Assembly (NCBI RefSeq): GCF_001905465.1
Contig: NZ_LISX01000003.1
Coordinates: forward strand, 140,912 to 204,911
DNA length: 64,000 bases
Source of the DNA: Kitasatospora sp. CB01950
Lineage (GTDB): Bacteria > Actinomycetota > Actinomycetes > Streptomycetales > Streptomycetaceae
Direction: 5' to 3'
Below are positions 17,711-26,900 of this stretch, piece after piece. Position 1 is the stretch's first letter, and each line of letters starts with the position of its first letter. The notes below the pieces were generated by a model, which saw nothing but the letters and a program-made list of their open reading frames with translations, made no database searches and had not been told where the DNA came from. The position numbers were made by a program, and so were the translations under genes.

Positions 17711-17722
17711 AAGTGCGTACTT
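17711..17722. promoter_or_regulatory. Candidate HxlR operator
   Basis: The inverted repeat aagt-gcgt-actt lies in the divergent gap, 54 bases from the HxlR start and 34 from the reductase start. HxlR-type proteins are known to bind short ACTT/AAGT-like half sites in such gaps. Confidence 0.55.
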
Positions 17723-17756
17723 GATCACTCCCGGGCCCTGGACCAGCCTAATCGTC

Positions 17757-18758
17757 ATGGCACACACCGCTGTTGAGCACACTGCTACCGATCACTCCGC
17801 CGTTGAGCACACCGTTGTCGAGCACTCCGCTGTCGAGCACACCGTTGTCGAGCACGCCGCCGCCGGGGTCCCCGCCGGGAAGGCCCCCGTCACGCTGCTC
17901 GGCCTCGGCGCGATGGGCACCGCGCTGGCCCGCGCCTGGCTCGCCGCCGGGCACCCGCTGACCGTCTGGAACCGCACCCCCGCCCGCGCCGAGGCCCTCG
18001 CCGCCGAAGGCGCGACCGTCGCCGCCACCGCCGCCGAGGCCGTCGCCGTGAACCCCCTGGTCGTCGTCTGCCTGCTGGACGACGCCACCGTCGGCGACGT
18101 CCTCGCCGACGCCGACCTGACCGGCCGCGACCTCGTCAACCTCACCACCGGCACCCCCGCCCAGGCCCGCGAACGCGCCGTCTGGGCCCGGCAGCGCGGG
18201 GCCCGCTACCTCGACGGCGGCATCATGGCCGTCCCGCCGATGGTCGGCATCCCCCAGGCCGGCGGCTACGTCCTGTACAGCGGCGCACCCGACCCGTTCG
18301 AGCAGCACCGCCCCGCCCTCGCCGTCCCGCTCGCCGCCACCTGGACCGGCGAGGACCCAGGCTTCGCCGCCCTCCACGACATCGCCCTGCTCAGCGCCAT
18401 GTACGGCATGTTCGCGGGCGCGGCGCACGCCTTCGCCCTGATCCGCACCGAGGACATCGACCCCACCGCCTTCGCCCCCCTGCTCGCCGACTGGCTCGCC
18501 GCCATGGCGCCCTCCGTCCACCAGACCGCCGAACACCTCCGCACCGGCGACTACACCAAGAACGTCACCTCCCCGCTCGCCATGCAGGTCGCGGGCACCC
18601 CGACCTTCCTCGCCACCGCCGAACAGCAGGGCGTCAGCCCCGAACTGATCGCGCCCTACTTCGAGTTGATGCGGCGTCGGCTCGGCGGGGGAAGTGGGGA
18701 GGAGGACCTCACGGGCGTGGTCGACCTGCTGCTGCGCCCGGGCGCCCGACGGCCGTGA
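17757..18758 (+). CDS. NADPH-dependent imine reductase-like oxidoreductase
   Basis: 333 residues. The Rossmann domain begins at about residue 44 with VTLLGLGAMGTALARAWLAAGHPLTVWNRT, as in 6-phosphogluconate-dehydrogenase-like and imine reductase enzymes. LVVVCLLDDATV and NLTTGTPAQA follow. The helical C-terminal domain has LHDIALLSAMYGMFAGAAHAFAL, where the Asp falls near the proton-donor position of imine reductases. Residues 2-36 are an unusual tail of EHTV/EHSAV repeats encoded by tandem DNA repeats (17770-17852), so a downstream start near residue 38 is possible. Regulation by the divergent HxlR protein is likely. Confidence 0.88.
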   Translation: MAHTAVEHTATDHSAVEHTVVEHSAVEHTVVEHAAAGVPAGKAPVTLLGLGAMGTALARAWLAAGHPLTVWNRTPARAEALAAEGATVAATAAEAVAVNPLVVVCLLDDATVGDVLADADLTGRDLVNLTTGTPAQARERAVWARQRGARYLDGGIMAVPPMVGIPQAGGYVLYSGAPDPFEQHRPALAVPLAATWTGEDPGFAALHDIALLSAMYGMFAGAAHAFALIRTEDIDPTAFAPLLADWLAAMAPSVHQTAEHLRTGDYTKNVTSPLAMQVAGTPTFLATAEQQGVSPELIAPYFELMRRRLGGGSGEEDLTGVVDLLLRPGARRP

Positions 18759-18782
18759 TCGTTCTCTGCTAGGTTCGCCCGC

Positions 18783-18862
18783 GCCGGTGCAGCGCCAATG
18801 CGGCGCCGGTGCAGTGCCGGTGCAGCGCCAATGCGGCGCCGGTGCGGTGCTGGTGCGGCGCA
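18783..18862. repeat. Imperfect tandem repeat after the reductase
   Basis: A 22-base unit (gccggtgcagcgccaatgcg plus gc) occurs twice exactly (18783-18804 and 18816-18837), with partial copies between and after. It lies between the reductase stop and the next gene. No coding sense is evident. Confidence 0.8.
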
Positions 18863-19006
18863 GGGCTTGCGTCGGCGGATCGTCGGAGGGGGTGAGGTTA
18901 TGGCTGCCGGGAGCGAGTTCCGTCACGTACCCGACCGGGTCGCCGACTGAGCCGGCTTTCGCCGCCGGTGGCCCGGACCGCCTCACACCTCCGGAGTCTT
19001 TCCACC

Positions 19007-20002
19007 ATGCAGAGCACAACCCCCCGCCCGCTGAGCCTGCTCGTGCTGGGCGGCACGCGTTTCGTGGGTCGCACCCTCGTCGAGGCCGCACTGGCCGAGG
19101 GGCACCAGGTGACGCTGTTCAACCGCGGCCGCACCGCGCCCGATCTCTTCCCCGAGGCCGAGGTCGAGACCGTCGTCGGCGACCGCACCGCCGACCTGTC
19201 CGCGCTCCACGGCCGGCACTGGGACGCCGCGGTCGACGTCGCGGGCTACGAGCCCGAGGTGGTCCGCCGTTCGGTGACCGCCCTGGGCGGGAGCGTGGGG
19301 CGGTACGTCTTCGTCTCCTCGCTGTCGGTCCTCGCCGATCAGTCCACCGTGCAGGACGAGGACGGCGAGGTGCTCGTCCTCGACGAGAACGTGCTGCCGC
19401 ACCAGCTGTACGGCGCCCGCAAGGCCGCGTGCGAGCGGATCGTGCTGGACGCGTACGGCGAGCGGGCCGCCGTCGTCCGGCCCGGCATGATCGTCGGACC
19501 GTACGACACGACCGACCGGTTCCCGTACTGGCCGCGACGCTTCCGGCGCGGCGGCCGGGTGCTGCTGCCGGGCGACCCGGGCGACCCCGCCCAGTTCATC
19601 GACGTCCGCGACCTGGCGGCGTGGATCCTCGGCTGCGTCACCGCGCAGCGCGCCGGCATCCACAACGTCACCGGCCGCACCCTGCCGTTCGGCGAGTTCT
19701 TCGCCACCTGCCGGGCGCTGGTCAACCCGTCCGCGGAGCCGGTCTGGCTGAGCAGCGAGAAGCTGCTGAACGCCGGCCTCGACCCGTGGATGGGCGTCCC
19801 GATGTGGATCGCCGACCCCGCGTGCACGGCGATCAACCGCGTCGACGTCTCGCGCGCGCTGGCCGCGGGCCTGACGCTCCGTCCGCTCGGCGAGACAATC
19901 GTCGACACCCTCGCCTGGGACACCGCCCGCGGTGGCCCGGCCGCCGGCAGCGAGGGGCTCAGTGCGGCGGAAGAGGAGCGACTGCTGCGCGAACTGGCCT
20001 GA
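19007..20002 (+). CDS. NAD-dependent epimerase/reductase
   Basis: 331 residues starting MQSTTPRPLSLLVLGGTRFVGR. GGTRFVGRTLVEAAL is the N-terminal nucleotide-binding loop. VFVSSLSVLAD and the YGARKAACERIVLDAYG stretch hold the Tyr-x3-Lys catalytic motif of the extended SDR family. A C-terminal substrate domain follows (VPMWIADPACTAINRVDVSRALAAGL). It resembles the isoflavone-reductase/WcaG-type SDR proteins common in Streptomyces. The substrate is unknown. It stands alone on the plus strand. Confidence 0.9.
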   Translation: MQSTTPRPLSLLVLGGTRFVGRTLVEAALAEGHQVTLFNRGRTAPDLFPEAEVETVVGDRTADLSALHGRHWDAAVDVAGYEPEVVRRSVTALGGSVGRYVFVSSLSVLADQSTVQDEDGEVLVLDENVLPHQLYGARKAACERIVLDAYGERAAVVRPGMIVGPYDTTDRFPYWPRRFRRGGRVLLPGDPGDPAQFIDVRDLAAWILGCVTAQRAGIHNVTGRTLPFGEFFATCRALVNPSAEPVWLSSEKLLNAGLDPWMGVPMWIADPACTAINRVDVSRALAAGLTLRPLGETIVDTLAWDTARGGPAAGSEGLSAAEEERLLRELA

Positions 20003-20120
20003 CCCTGCGCCGACTTGCGGTGCGGGTTCGCGGGCGGGCCGCTCGGACCGAGCGGCCCGCCCGGGCTGCGCCCCGAAAAACCGGGTGCCGCGGCCGTCGG
20101 GTCTCCCTACGCTTCCCGCC

Positions 20121-20705
20121 ATGGACAGCATCCGGGCCGAGCACCTCGTCAACGTCGTCGACGTCGAAGCGACGTGCTGGGACGGCTCCCCGCCGCCCGG
20201 CGCGGTCAGCGAGATCATCGAGATCGGCCTGACCGTCGTCGACCTCCAGGCCGGCTCGCGGGTCGCCCGCCACCGCATCCTGGTACGGCCCGCCCGCTCC
20301 CGGGTCAGCGCGTTCTGCACCGAACTGACCGGCCTCACCCAGCCCGAGGTCGACCGCGGCCTCCCCTTCGCCGCCGCCTGCCGCCTGCTGGCGACCGAAC
20401 ACCACGCCGGCACCCGCCCATGGACCAGCTGGGGCGACTACGACCGCCACCAGTTCACCCGCCAGTGCCGGGCCACCCGCACCCCCTACCCCTTCGGCCG
20501 CCACCACACCAACGCCAAAGCCGTCTTCACCGACGCCCACGGCCTCCGCAAACGCCCCGGCATGGCCCAGGCCCTCGACATCGCCGGCCTCCCCCTCGAA
20601 GGCCGCCACCACCGCGGCGAGGACGACGCCTGGAACATCGCCGCCCTCGTCCTCGACCTCGCCGCCCTCCACACCTGGCCGACCGCCGACGAACACCCGG
20701 CCTGA
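20121..20705 (+). CDS. DEDDh 3'-5' exonuclease (KapD/ERI-1-like)
   Basis: 194 residues. Exo I is VVDVEATCWDG, with the Asp and Glu metal ligands. Exo II contains SWGDYDRHQF, with the second Asp. Exo III is HHRGEDDAWNIAAL, with the catalytic His and fourth acidic residue. The sequence also matches the ERI-1/KapD group in FCTELTGLTQPEVDRG. It should digest RNA or DNA from 3' ends in the cytosol. TACGCT seven bases before the ATG suggests a leaderless transcript. The IS256 element lies 18 bases after its stop, so the gene is intact but its native terminator is probably displaced. Confidence 0.93.
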   Translation: MDSIRAEHLVNVVDVEATCWDGSPPPGAVSEIIEIGLTVVDLQAGSRVARHRILVRPARSRVSAFCTELTGLTQPEVDRGLPFAAACRLLATEHHAGTRPWTSWGDYDRHQFTRQCRATRTPYPFGRHHTNAKAVFTDAHGLRKRPGMAQALDIAGLPLEGRHHRGEDDAWNIAALVLDLAALHTWPTADEHPA

Positions 20706-20714
20706 CGCCGACGT

Positions 20715-20722
20715 TCGCCGGC
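20715..20722. repeat. Target-site duplication, left copy
   Basis: tcgccggc is repeated exactly at 22107-22114 on the other side of the insertion sequence. Eight bp is a usual size for IS256-family transposition. Confidence 0.92.
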
Positions 20723-22106
20723 GGGTCTGTCCATTGAACGGTGTAACTCGGGTGGGTTGAGTTAGCGGCGGCCAGCGGCGAGTCGGCCGTCGAAGGCGAT
20801 CTCGAAGGCGTTAAGTGCGGCCTTCCAGCGGGTCATCCAGCGTTTGCGGCAGGCCCCGGTCGGGTCGAGGGACATGATCGCCATGTAGACGCACTTCAGA
20901 GCCGCCTGCTCGTTCGGGAAGTGCCCGCGCGAACGGACGGCCTTGCGGATCCGCGCGTTCACGGACTCGATCGCGTTCGTGGTGCAGATGACCCGCCGGA
21001 CCTCGACGTCGAAGCTTAGGAACGGCACGAACTCCGCCCAGGCGTTCTCCCAGAGCCGCACGATCGCCGGGTACTTCTTCCCCCAGACCTCGGCGAACTC
21101 CACGAACCGCTCCAGCGCGGCGTCCTCGGTCGGCGCCGTGTAGACGGGCTTGAGGGCACGCGAGATCTTGTCCCAGTCCTGCCTGGCCGCATAGCGGAAC
21201 GAGGCCCGGATCAGGTGGACGATGCAGGTCTGGGTGACGGCCTGCGGCCAGACCGCGGCGATCGCGTCCGGCAGGCCCTTGAGCCCGTCGCAGACGACCA
21301 TGCAGACGTCGGCGACGCCGCGGTTCTTGATCTCGGTGAGCACGTGCAGCCAGTACTTGGCGCCCTCTCCGCCGTCACCGGCCCAGAGCCCGAGGATCTC
21401 CCTCGTGCCTTCGACGGTGACCGCGAGCGCCACGTAGATCGGCCGGTTGGCGACCTGGCCGTCGCGGAGCTTCACGTGCACGCAGTCGATGAACACCACC
21501 GGATAGACCGGGTCGAGCGGGCGGTTCTGCCACTCGGACATGCCCTCGACGACCTGGTCGGTGATCGTTGAGATCGTCTGCTTCGACACCTCCGCGCCGT
21601 AGACGTCGGACAGGTGAGCGGAGATCTCACCGTGTGTCAGGCCGCGGGCGGACAGCGAGAGCACCATCTCGTCGACCCCGGACAGGCGCCGCTGGCGCTT
21701 GCGGACGAGCTGTGGTTCGAACGAGCCCTCGCGGTCGCGGGGAACGTCGATCTCGACCGGGCCGACCTCGGTCAGCACAGTCTTCGAGCGGATGCCGTTA
21801 CGGGAGTTGCCGCTGCCGGCCCCGGCCGGATCGTGCTTCTCGTAACCGAGGTGGTCGGTCATCTCGCCTTCGAGGGCGGATTCGAGGAGCTTCTTCGTCA
21901 GCTGCTGGAGCAGGCCTCCGGCGCCGGTGAGCTGGAGCCCGCTTGCGCGGGCCCGGTCGACCAGTTGCCCGATCAACTGGTCGTCCAGGGCGTCCGGCTG
22001 CAACGCCGCCGGCCGTGCGGCCTCCACGGCCTCGGCCGAGACGGTCACGTCTGTCATCAGGTGCTACTTCCTTGATCGGGAGTTACACCGTTCTTTTTAC
22101 AGACCC
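20723..22106 (-). mobile_element. Complete IS256-family insertion sequence
   Basis: 1384 bp bounded by 27-bp terminal inverted repeats (20723-20749 and 22080-22106) that agree at 21 positions: outer gggtctgt and inner aacggtgtaactc, with a variable 6-base centre. Exact 8-bp target duplications flank it. It encodes one intact transposase. Exact flanks and an uninterrupted frame argue for recent insertion and likely mobility. It entered the space between the convergent exonuclease and amidohydrolase genes. Confidence 0.96.
20762..22057 (-). CDS. IS256-family (mutator-like) DDE transposase
   Basis: 431 residues, the usual size for the family. The N-terminal DNA-binding part includes LLESALEGEMTDHLGYEKH and GNSRNGIRSKTVLTEVGPVEIDVPRDR. 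The catalytic triad lies in PVVFIDCVHVKLRD, CMVVCDGLKGLPDAI and CTTNAIESVNARIRK, with the family signature VCDGLKGLPDA. No frameshift or stop is present. The reading frame occupies nearly the whole element. Confidence 0.97.
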   Translation of the reverse strand: MTDVTVSAEAVEAARPAALQPDALDDQLIGQLVDRARASGLQLTGAGGLLQQLTKKLLESALEGEMTDHLGYEKHDPAGAGSGNSRNGIRSKTVLTEVGPVEIDVPRDREGSFEPQLVRKRQRRLSGVDEMVLSLSARGLTHGEISAHLSDVYGAEVSKQTISTITDQVVEGMSEWQNRPLDPVYPVVFIDCVHVKLRDGQVANRPIYVALAVTVEGTREILGLWAGDGGEGAKYWLHVLTEIKNRGVADVCMVVCDGLKGLPDAIAAVWPQAVTQTCIVHLIRASFRYAARQDWDKISRALKPVYTAPTEDAALERFVEFAEVWGKKYPAIVRLWENAWAEFVPFLSFDVEVRRVICTTNAIESVNARIRKAVRSRGHFPNEQAALKCVYMAIMSLDPTGACRKRWMTRWKAALNAFEIAFDGRLAAGRR

Positions 22107-22114
22107 TCGCCGGC
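22107..22114. repeat. Target-site duplication, right copy
   Basis: Matches 20715-20722 exactly; see that entry. Confidence 0.92.
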
Positions 22115-22341
22115 GGCCAGGAAGGCGCGGTGGTCGTCGGCGAAGCGGTGGTGGTGGCTGAGGTGAACCAGTCGCCGGGGCGGGGCCGGCCGCACCTCCT
22201 GGACGGGTGGTCGGTGGCTGTCCGTCACCTGACCGCCCGGTCCGCCGCCGTTCCGCGGCTCCGGAGGGCCGGGTGCCTGCTGGCGGAGGCCCTGGGCCGA
22301 CCTGCCGGCGGGGTCATGCGGCCCGGTGGGGGTTGGGGCGG
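22115..22341. other. Non-coding spacer to the right of the IS
   Basis: I see no supported gene. A minus-strand frame ends HHHRFADDHRAFLAAGEGL here, but it overlaps the amidohydrolase gene in another phase and has no good start. The stretch is best read as the original convergent intergenic region split by the IS. Confidence 0.45.
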
Positions 22342-23304
22342 TCAGAGGTTGAAGAGCTTCGTGGCGTTGTCGTGACAGACCGCCCGGAGCCAGTCGGGGC
22401 CGAGGTCCAGCCGTTCCAGGGCTTGGAGTTGGTGCAGGTAGGGGTAGGGGATGTTGGGGAAGTCGGTGCCGAGCAGGACGCGGTCGCCGAGGTCGGCGAG
22501 GCGGGGGAGGGCGGGCCGGGGGAAGGGCATGAAGCTCTCGGTGAAGTCGGTGAACGCCATGGTGGTGTCGAGGTGGACCTGTGGGTAGCGCTCGCCGAGG
22601 TCGAGGAACGCCTCGTACTCGGGCATGCCCAAGTGGGCGACAATCAGCCGGAGTTGGGGATGCTGGGCGAGCACTCGGGCGGCCGACTCGGGGCCGGTGA
22701 ACCGGCCGGGGGCCGGGCCGGAGCCGCAGTGCATCACCACCGGGACGCCCGCCTCCGCCAACATGCCCCACGCCGAACGGAGTTGCTCGTCCGCCGGGTC
22801 GTAGTCGCCGACCTGCACGTGCGCCTTGAAGACCCGGGCGCCGGCGTCGAGGGCTTCGCGGACGTACTCGCCGGTGTCGGGCTCGGGGTAGAGGGTGGCG
22901 GTGTGCAGGCAGTCCGGGGTGCGGCGGGCGAATTCGACGGCCCAGTCGTTCAGCCAGCGGGCCATGCCCGGCTTGTGCGGGTAGAGCATCGAGGTGAACG
23001 CCCGGACGCCGAACTCCCGCAGTACGGCGGTACGTTCGGCCTCCTCGGTGCGGTAGGCGATCGGCCAGGCCAGGCCGCCGACCAGCGGCCCGTTGGCGTC
23101 GAAGTACGCCCAGACCTTGCGCAGTACCTGTTCCGGCATGAAGTGGGTGTGGACGTCGATCAGGCCCGGCAGCCCGAGCCCGCCCCAGAACCGCCGCACC
23201 TCCTCGGCCTCGGCGCGGAACGCCTCGCTGGGGGCCTCGTTCGAAACCGTGCCCGGCGCGTCGCCGTGCGGCTCGGCAGGGTGCGGCTCGTGGGGTGAAC
23301 TCAC
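22342..23304 (-). CDS. Amidohydrolase-superfamily metal hydrolase or decarboxylase
   Basis: 320 residues from GTG 23304 with agagagg upstream. LIDVHTHFMPEQ supplies the first metal-binding HxH, VVMHCGSGP the middle His, LRLIVAHLGMPEYEAFLDL another His, and DRVLLGTDFPNIPYPYLHQL the catalytic Asp. This is the amidohydrolase_2 (ACMSD-like) branch, which includes decarboxylases and lactonases. The substrate is unknown. A thioesterase lies immediately upstream on the same strand with a 46-base gap, so the two may act on one small acyl or aromatic compound. Confidence 0.9.
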   Translation of the reverse strand: MSSPHEPHPAEPHGDAPGTVSNEAPSEAFRAEAEEVRRFWGGLGLPGLIDVHTHFMPEQVLRKVWAYFDANGPLVGGLAWPIAYRTEEAERTAVLREFGVRAFTSMLYPHKPGMARWLNDWAVEFARRTPDCLHTATLYPEPDTGEYVREALDAGARVFKAHVQVGDYDPADEQLRSAWGMLAEAGVPVVMHCGSGPAPGRFTGPESAARVLAQHPQLRLIVAHLGMPEYEAFLDLGERYPQVHLDTTMAFTDFTESFMPFPRPALPRLADLGDRVLLGTDFPNIPYPYLHQLQALERLDLGPDWLRAVCHDNATKLFNL

Positions 23305-23350
23305 GTGAACGGCCTCTCTCTTGAACGGCGGCGGTCGGTTTGCGGGCGGG

Positions 23351-23818
23351 TCACTGCGCGGCGGCGTCCAGGCGGATCAGTGTCTGCTGGCCGGTCGCGA
23401 CGAGCCTGCGCGGGCCGTCGCCCTCCCGGACGCCGTGGACCTCGAGTTGGCGCACCGTCAGCGTCCGGCCGGACCGCACGACGACGCCGATCGCCTCCAG
23501 GTGGTCGCCGAGGGCCGGCGCGAGCAGGTTGATCTTGTACTCGACGGTGAGGACCTCGCTGCCCTCCGGGAACACCGTCAGCGCCGCGTAGCCGCCCGCG
23601 GTGTCGGCGATCGCACTGGTCGCCCCGGCGTGGACATAGCCGTGCTGCTGGGACACCTCCGGACGGGAGGGCGGCGCGAGGTGGACGCGGCCGGGGCCGA
23701 TGTGGGTGATCCGGGCACCCAGGTGGGACATTAGGCCCTGCCGGTCGAAGCTCGCCCGGATGCGTTCGCACGCCGCGTCGCTCGCGACCTCCGGCCCGGC
23801 CGTCCGGTCCTCGTCCAC
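23351..23818 (-). CDS. PaaI-family hotdog thioesterase
   Basis: 155 residues from GTG 23818. The hotdog motif runs HGYVHAGATSAIADTAGGYAAL, with the oxyanion-loop HAG and the acidic Asp of the PaaI/MenI group. YKINLLAPALGDHLEAIGVVVRSGRTLTV follows. It should hydrolyse a CoA thioester in the cytosol. It probably forms an operon with the amidohydrolase downstream. Confidence 0.92.
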   Translation of the reverse strand: MDEDRTAGPEVASDAACERIRASFDRQGLMSHLGARITHIGPGRVHLAPPSRPEVSQQHGYVHAGATSAIADTAGGYAALTVFPEGSEVLTVEYKINLLAPALGDHLEAIGVVVRSGRTLTVRQLEVHGVREGDGPRRLVATGQQTLIRLDAAAQ

Positions 23819-23843
23819 GCTCGCGCTCCCCTCGGTCAGTTTC

Positions 23844-23871
23844 CGCCGACAGTGATCATTCTCTGTCGGCG
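23844..23871. terminator. Hairpin between the WGR gene and the thioesterase
   Basis: Nine-bp arms cgccgacag and ctgtcggcg enclose an AT-rich loop of 10 bases. It lies just after the stop of the giant WGR gene, on the minus strand, and just before the thioesterase start. Confidence 0.6.
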
Positions 23872-23900
23872 ACCTGCGCCGAGGCCAGAGCCGGGGGCGC

Positions 23901-26900
23901 TCAGTCCGCCGTCAGCTCCTCCAGGTCGGCGAGGAGTTCGGAGGCCGTGACGGCGCCCAGATCGGCGAACCGCTCGTGGTGGCCACGGCCCGGCCAGTAG
24001 TCGTGCGCCCGAGTGTCCAGCCACACCGTGCCGAAGGTCTGCTCCGGGAACTCCGTCACCACACCGACCCAGATGCCCGGTTCGAGGGCGATCACCAGAT
24101 GCCGGCCGTTCGGCAGCGGCTTGTGGAACCAGCGCTCCACCCCCGCGTCCTCGGGCGTGCCGCGCTGCCAGCCGCGCTTGGTCAGGCCCAGCAGGCGGCC
24201 CACCGGCACCTTCGCCCCCTCGAAACGGTGCAGCCGGTGCCCCGCCGCCTCCTCCGCCGTCAACGCGGCCGTCGGCCGGCCGAGCTGACGGAACGGCTGC
24301 AGCAGCCCGTGGCCCGCGAACAGCTCCGCCCAGGCCGCAAGGTCATCGCCGAGGCGCAACGGGTGCACGAGACGGACGACGGCGTCGTCGGGGAGGGCGA
24401 ACGCGTTGTCGTGAACGTCGGCGAAGCCGCGGTCCCCGACGACACGGAAAGCGGTTTCCGCCGTGCTCCAGACGAACCGCCGCACCAGGTGCCGGAGCAG
24501 CGGATGCCCGACCAGCAGAGTCCCGAACTCGGCCGCCGTCCACGTCCGCTCGGCGACCATCGCGGCCTCAAGACGGTGAATCTGGTCCGAAGCCAGCGCC
24601 CGGACCTCCTTCTTCAACGCGGAGAAACGTTTGCGCTCGGCCGCCGCGAGCTCCGGATCGTCCGCGGCACCCGGCACCGGCAGATCCTTGCGGCGCTTGC
24701 CGTCCGCGTCCAGTACGAACGGCCGCAACTGCTCGTCGAAGCCGACCGTGAACGTCCGGGCGCCGTAGTCGACGACCGTGGTGCCGTCCGTGTCCAGACC
24801 GAGCTCGGGCACCAGCCGGTCCGCGAGCTGCTCGCCCGTCAGGCCCAGAGCCTCCGCGATCTCCGCGACCTTCTCCTGCGCCCGCACCTTCAACGCCTTG
24901 AACTTCACGCGCTGCGCAATGCCCTGCAACTGCATCAGCGCGACGTCACTGCCGATCGCCGCCAACACCTCCAGGCCCTCCACCGCCCGGTGGTGCGCAC
25001 CCGCGCCCGGCCACTCCCGCAACACCGGCGCCAGCCGGCGCGCCGTCCCGTCGTCGCCCCACTCGCCCAGCACGAACAGCGCCCAACTGTCCGCCGCGGG
25101 CATCCCCGCCTGCCGCCACTCCTCGAACAACGCCCACCCGAACTCCGCCGCCGACTCCGGCCGCAGCAGCTCCGCCACCAGCGGCAGACCCGGATACGGG
25201 TCACGCAGCTTCGACAGCGCCATCATCGTGACCACCTGCCGCACCGCCGACCGCGGCAACGCCTCGCCCGAACGCAGCACCAACTGCGGCAACGCACCGA
25301 GCGGCAGCCAGTCCGGGAACTCCGGCATCCGCGCGGGCAGCGCGTTGACCAGCGGATCCGCGTTCAACGCCGAGGCCACCACGGCCGCCACCGCCTCGCC
25401 GAAACGGTCCCGCACCGTATCCAGCAGCACATCCGCGCCCTGCTGCGCTGCGACCAGCCGCAGCGCGTTCTCCGCGGCCTGCCGGGCCCGCCCGGCCTTG
25501 CCGACCGCGTTCGGCACCAGCAGCAGTGCACCCGCCACACCGTGCCGCGCGAACCACGAACGAGCCGACGCCCGCTGCGACTTGAGACGCATCAGGGCAT
25601 CCGCCATCACCCCCGCGACAGTGGCGTCACGGAACGGCAGCAGCAGCGGCACCACATGCCCGGGCTGCGCCGCCGCCCCCGCGTGCAGCAACGGCAGCGC
25701 GTCCAGTCCGAACCGGGCCACCACCGGTCGCAGGGACTCCGCCGCGTTCCAGTACTCGCCCGGCCGCCACTCGGCCAGGTACGGGCGGGCGAGCTCGGCC
25801 GGGCCCTGCGCCAGCAGCACCGCGCCGTACCAGAGGCCGCCAGAACCCCGCAGCCGGATCTCCATCTCGGCGGCCCAGTCGTAGTCCGGGCCGAACGCCC
25901 ACGGGGACTGCCTGCCGACGCTCCAACTCTCCAACTCGCCCGGAAGCCATACGAGTTCGGGTTCGTCCTCGACGGTGACGCCGGTCAGCACCTTCGCCTT
26001 GCGGGCGGGGCGCGGACGCGTCCACGGCGGTGCGGCGAGCAGCTCGGGGAGCGCGGACGCCGCCGCCTCCGGGAGTTGCTGCCGCGGGTCGACCAGCGAG
26101 CCGACGAACTCGGCGGTGTCGGCGTCGAGTCGGGCCAGCACCTCGGGCAACTGCGCGCGGAGCACGCCGAGTTGGCTCACCAGCAACTGCCGTGCACCCG
26201 CGGCCTCCGCGCCGACCCGCTGCCGCGCGAACTCCGCCAACAACCGCACCGCACGCACCGGGAAGCGCCGCATCGCGCGCAGCAGGGCGGGCCGGACATG
26301 CCGGACGGAGATCCGGTCGAGCAGTACCCGGAACGCCTCGTCACCGGGGAACTCGGCGATCAGCAACGCCAGTTCACGCACCCGGTCGTTGTCGTACTGG
26401 GCCCCCAGGGCGTGCCCGAACAGCGGCACGCACGCCATGCCCACCCCGTCCGCGAGGGTGGCCAACTGGACCGGCGTCCACTCGGTCCAGGCCCGCACCC
26501 GGTGCTGCCGGAGCAGGTCGACCTGCGCAGCCGTGCCCACCGAGTGCAACAGCAGGGAACGGTGCAGATCGCTGTCCTGACGGTACTTTCGCGGGTCGGC
26601 CAGGCACTCGTCCACCCAGCCCGGCACCTCCGGCGCGAGGAACGCCGTCACCACCTGGCGCGCCCACGTCGTCCGGATCGACGCCAACTCGGCCAGCACG
26701 GAACGGTATTCGTCCTCCTCGGCCGATGCCAGCGCCCGCCGCACGCCCTGCGCCAGACCGAACGCGAACTCCGCCGCGCGCGGGTCCCGGTAGTTCGGGC
26801 CGTCCGTGACCAGGGCGGCCCGGTACGGGCTGGGGCGGGCAGCGCCCTCGTCGAACTCGAAGGCGGTCACCGTGGCGCGGGCCGCGAAACCCAGGCCGAA

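Noticed and set aside
22097..22771. Minus-strand frame ending HHHRFADDHRAFLAAGEGL next to the IS
   Set aside because: It overlaps the amidohydrolase gene out of phase, has no plausible start and no family resemblance.
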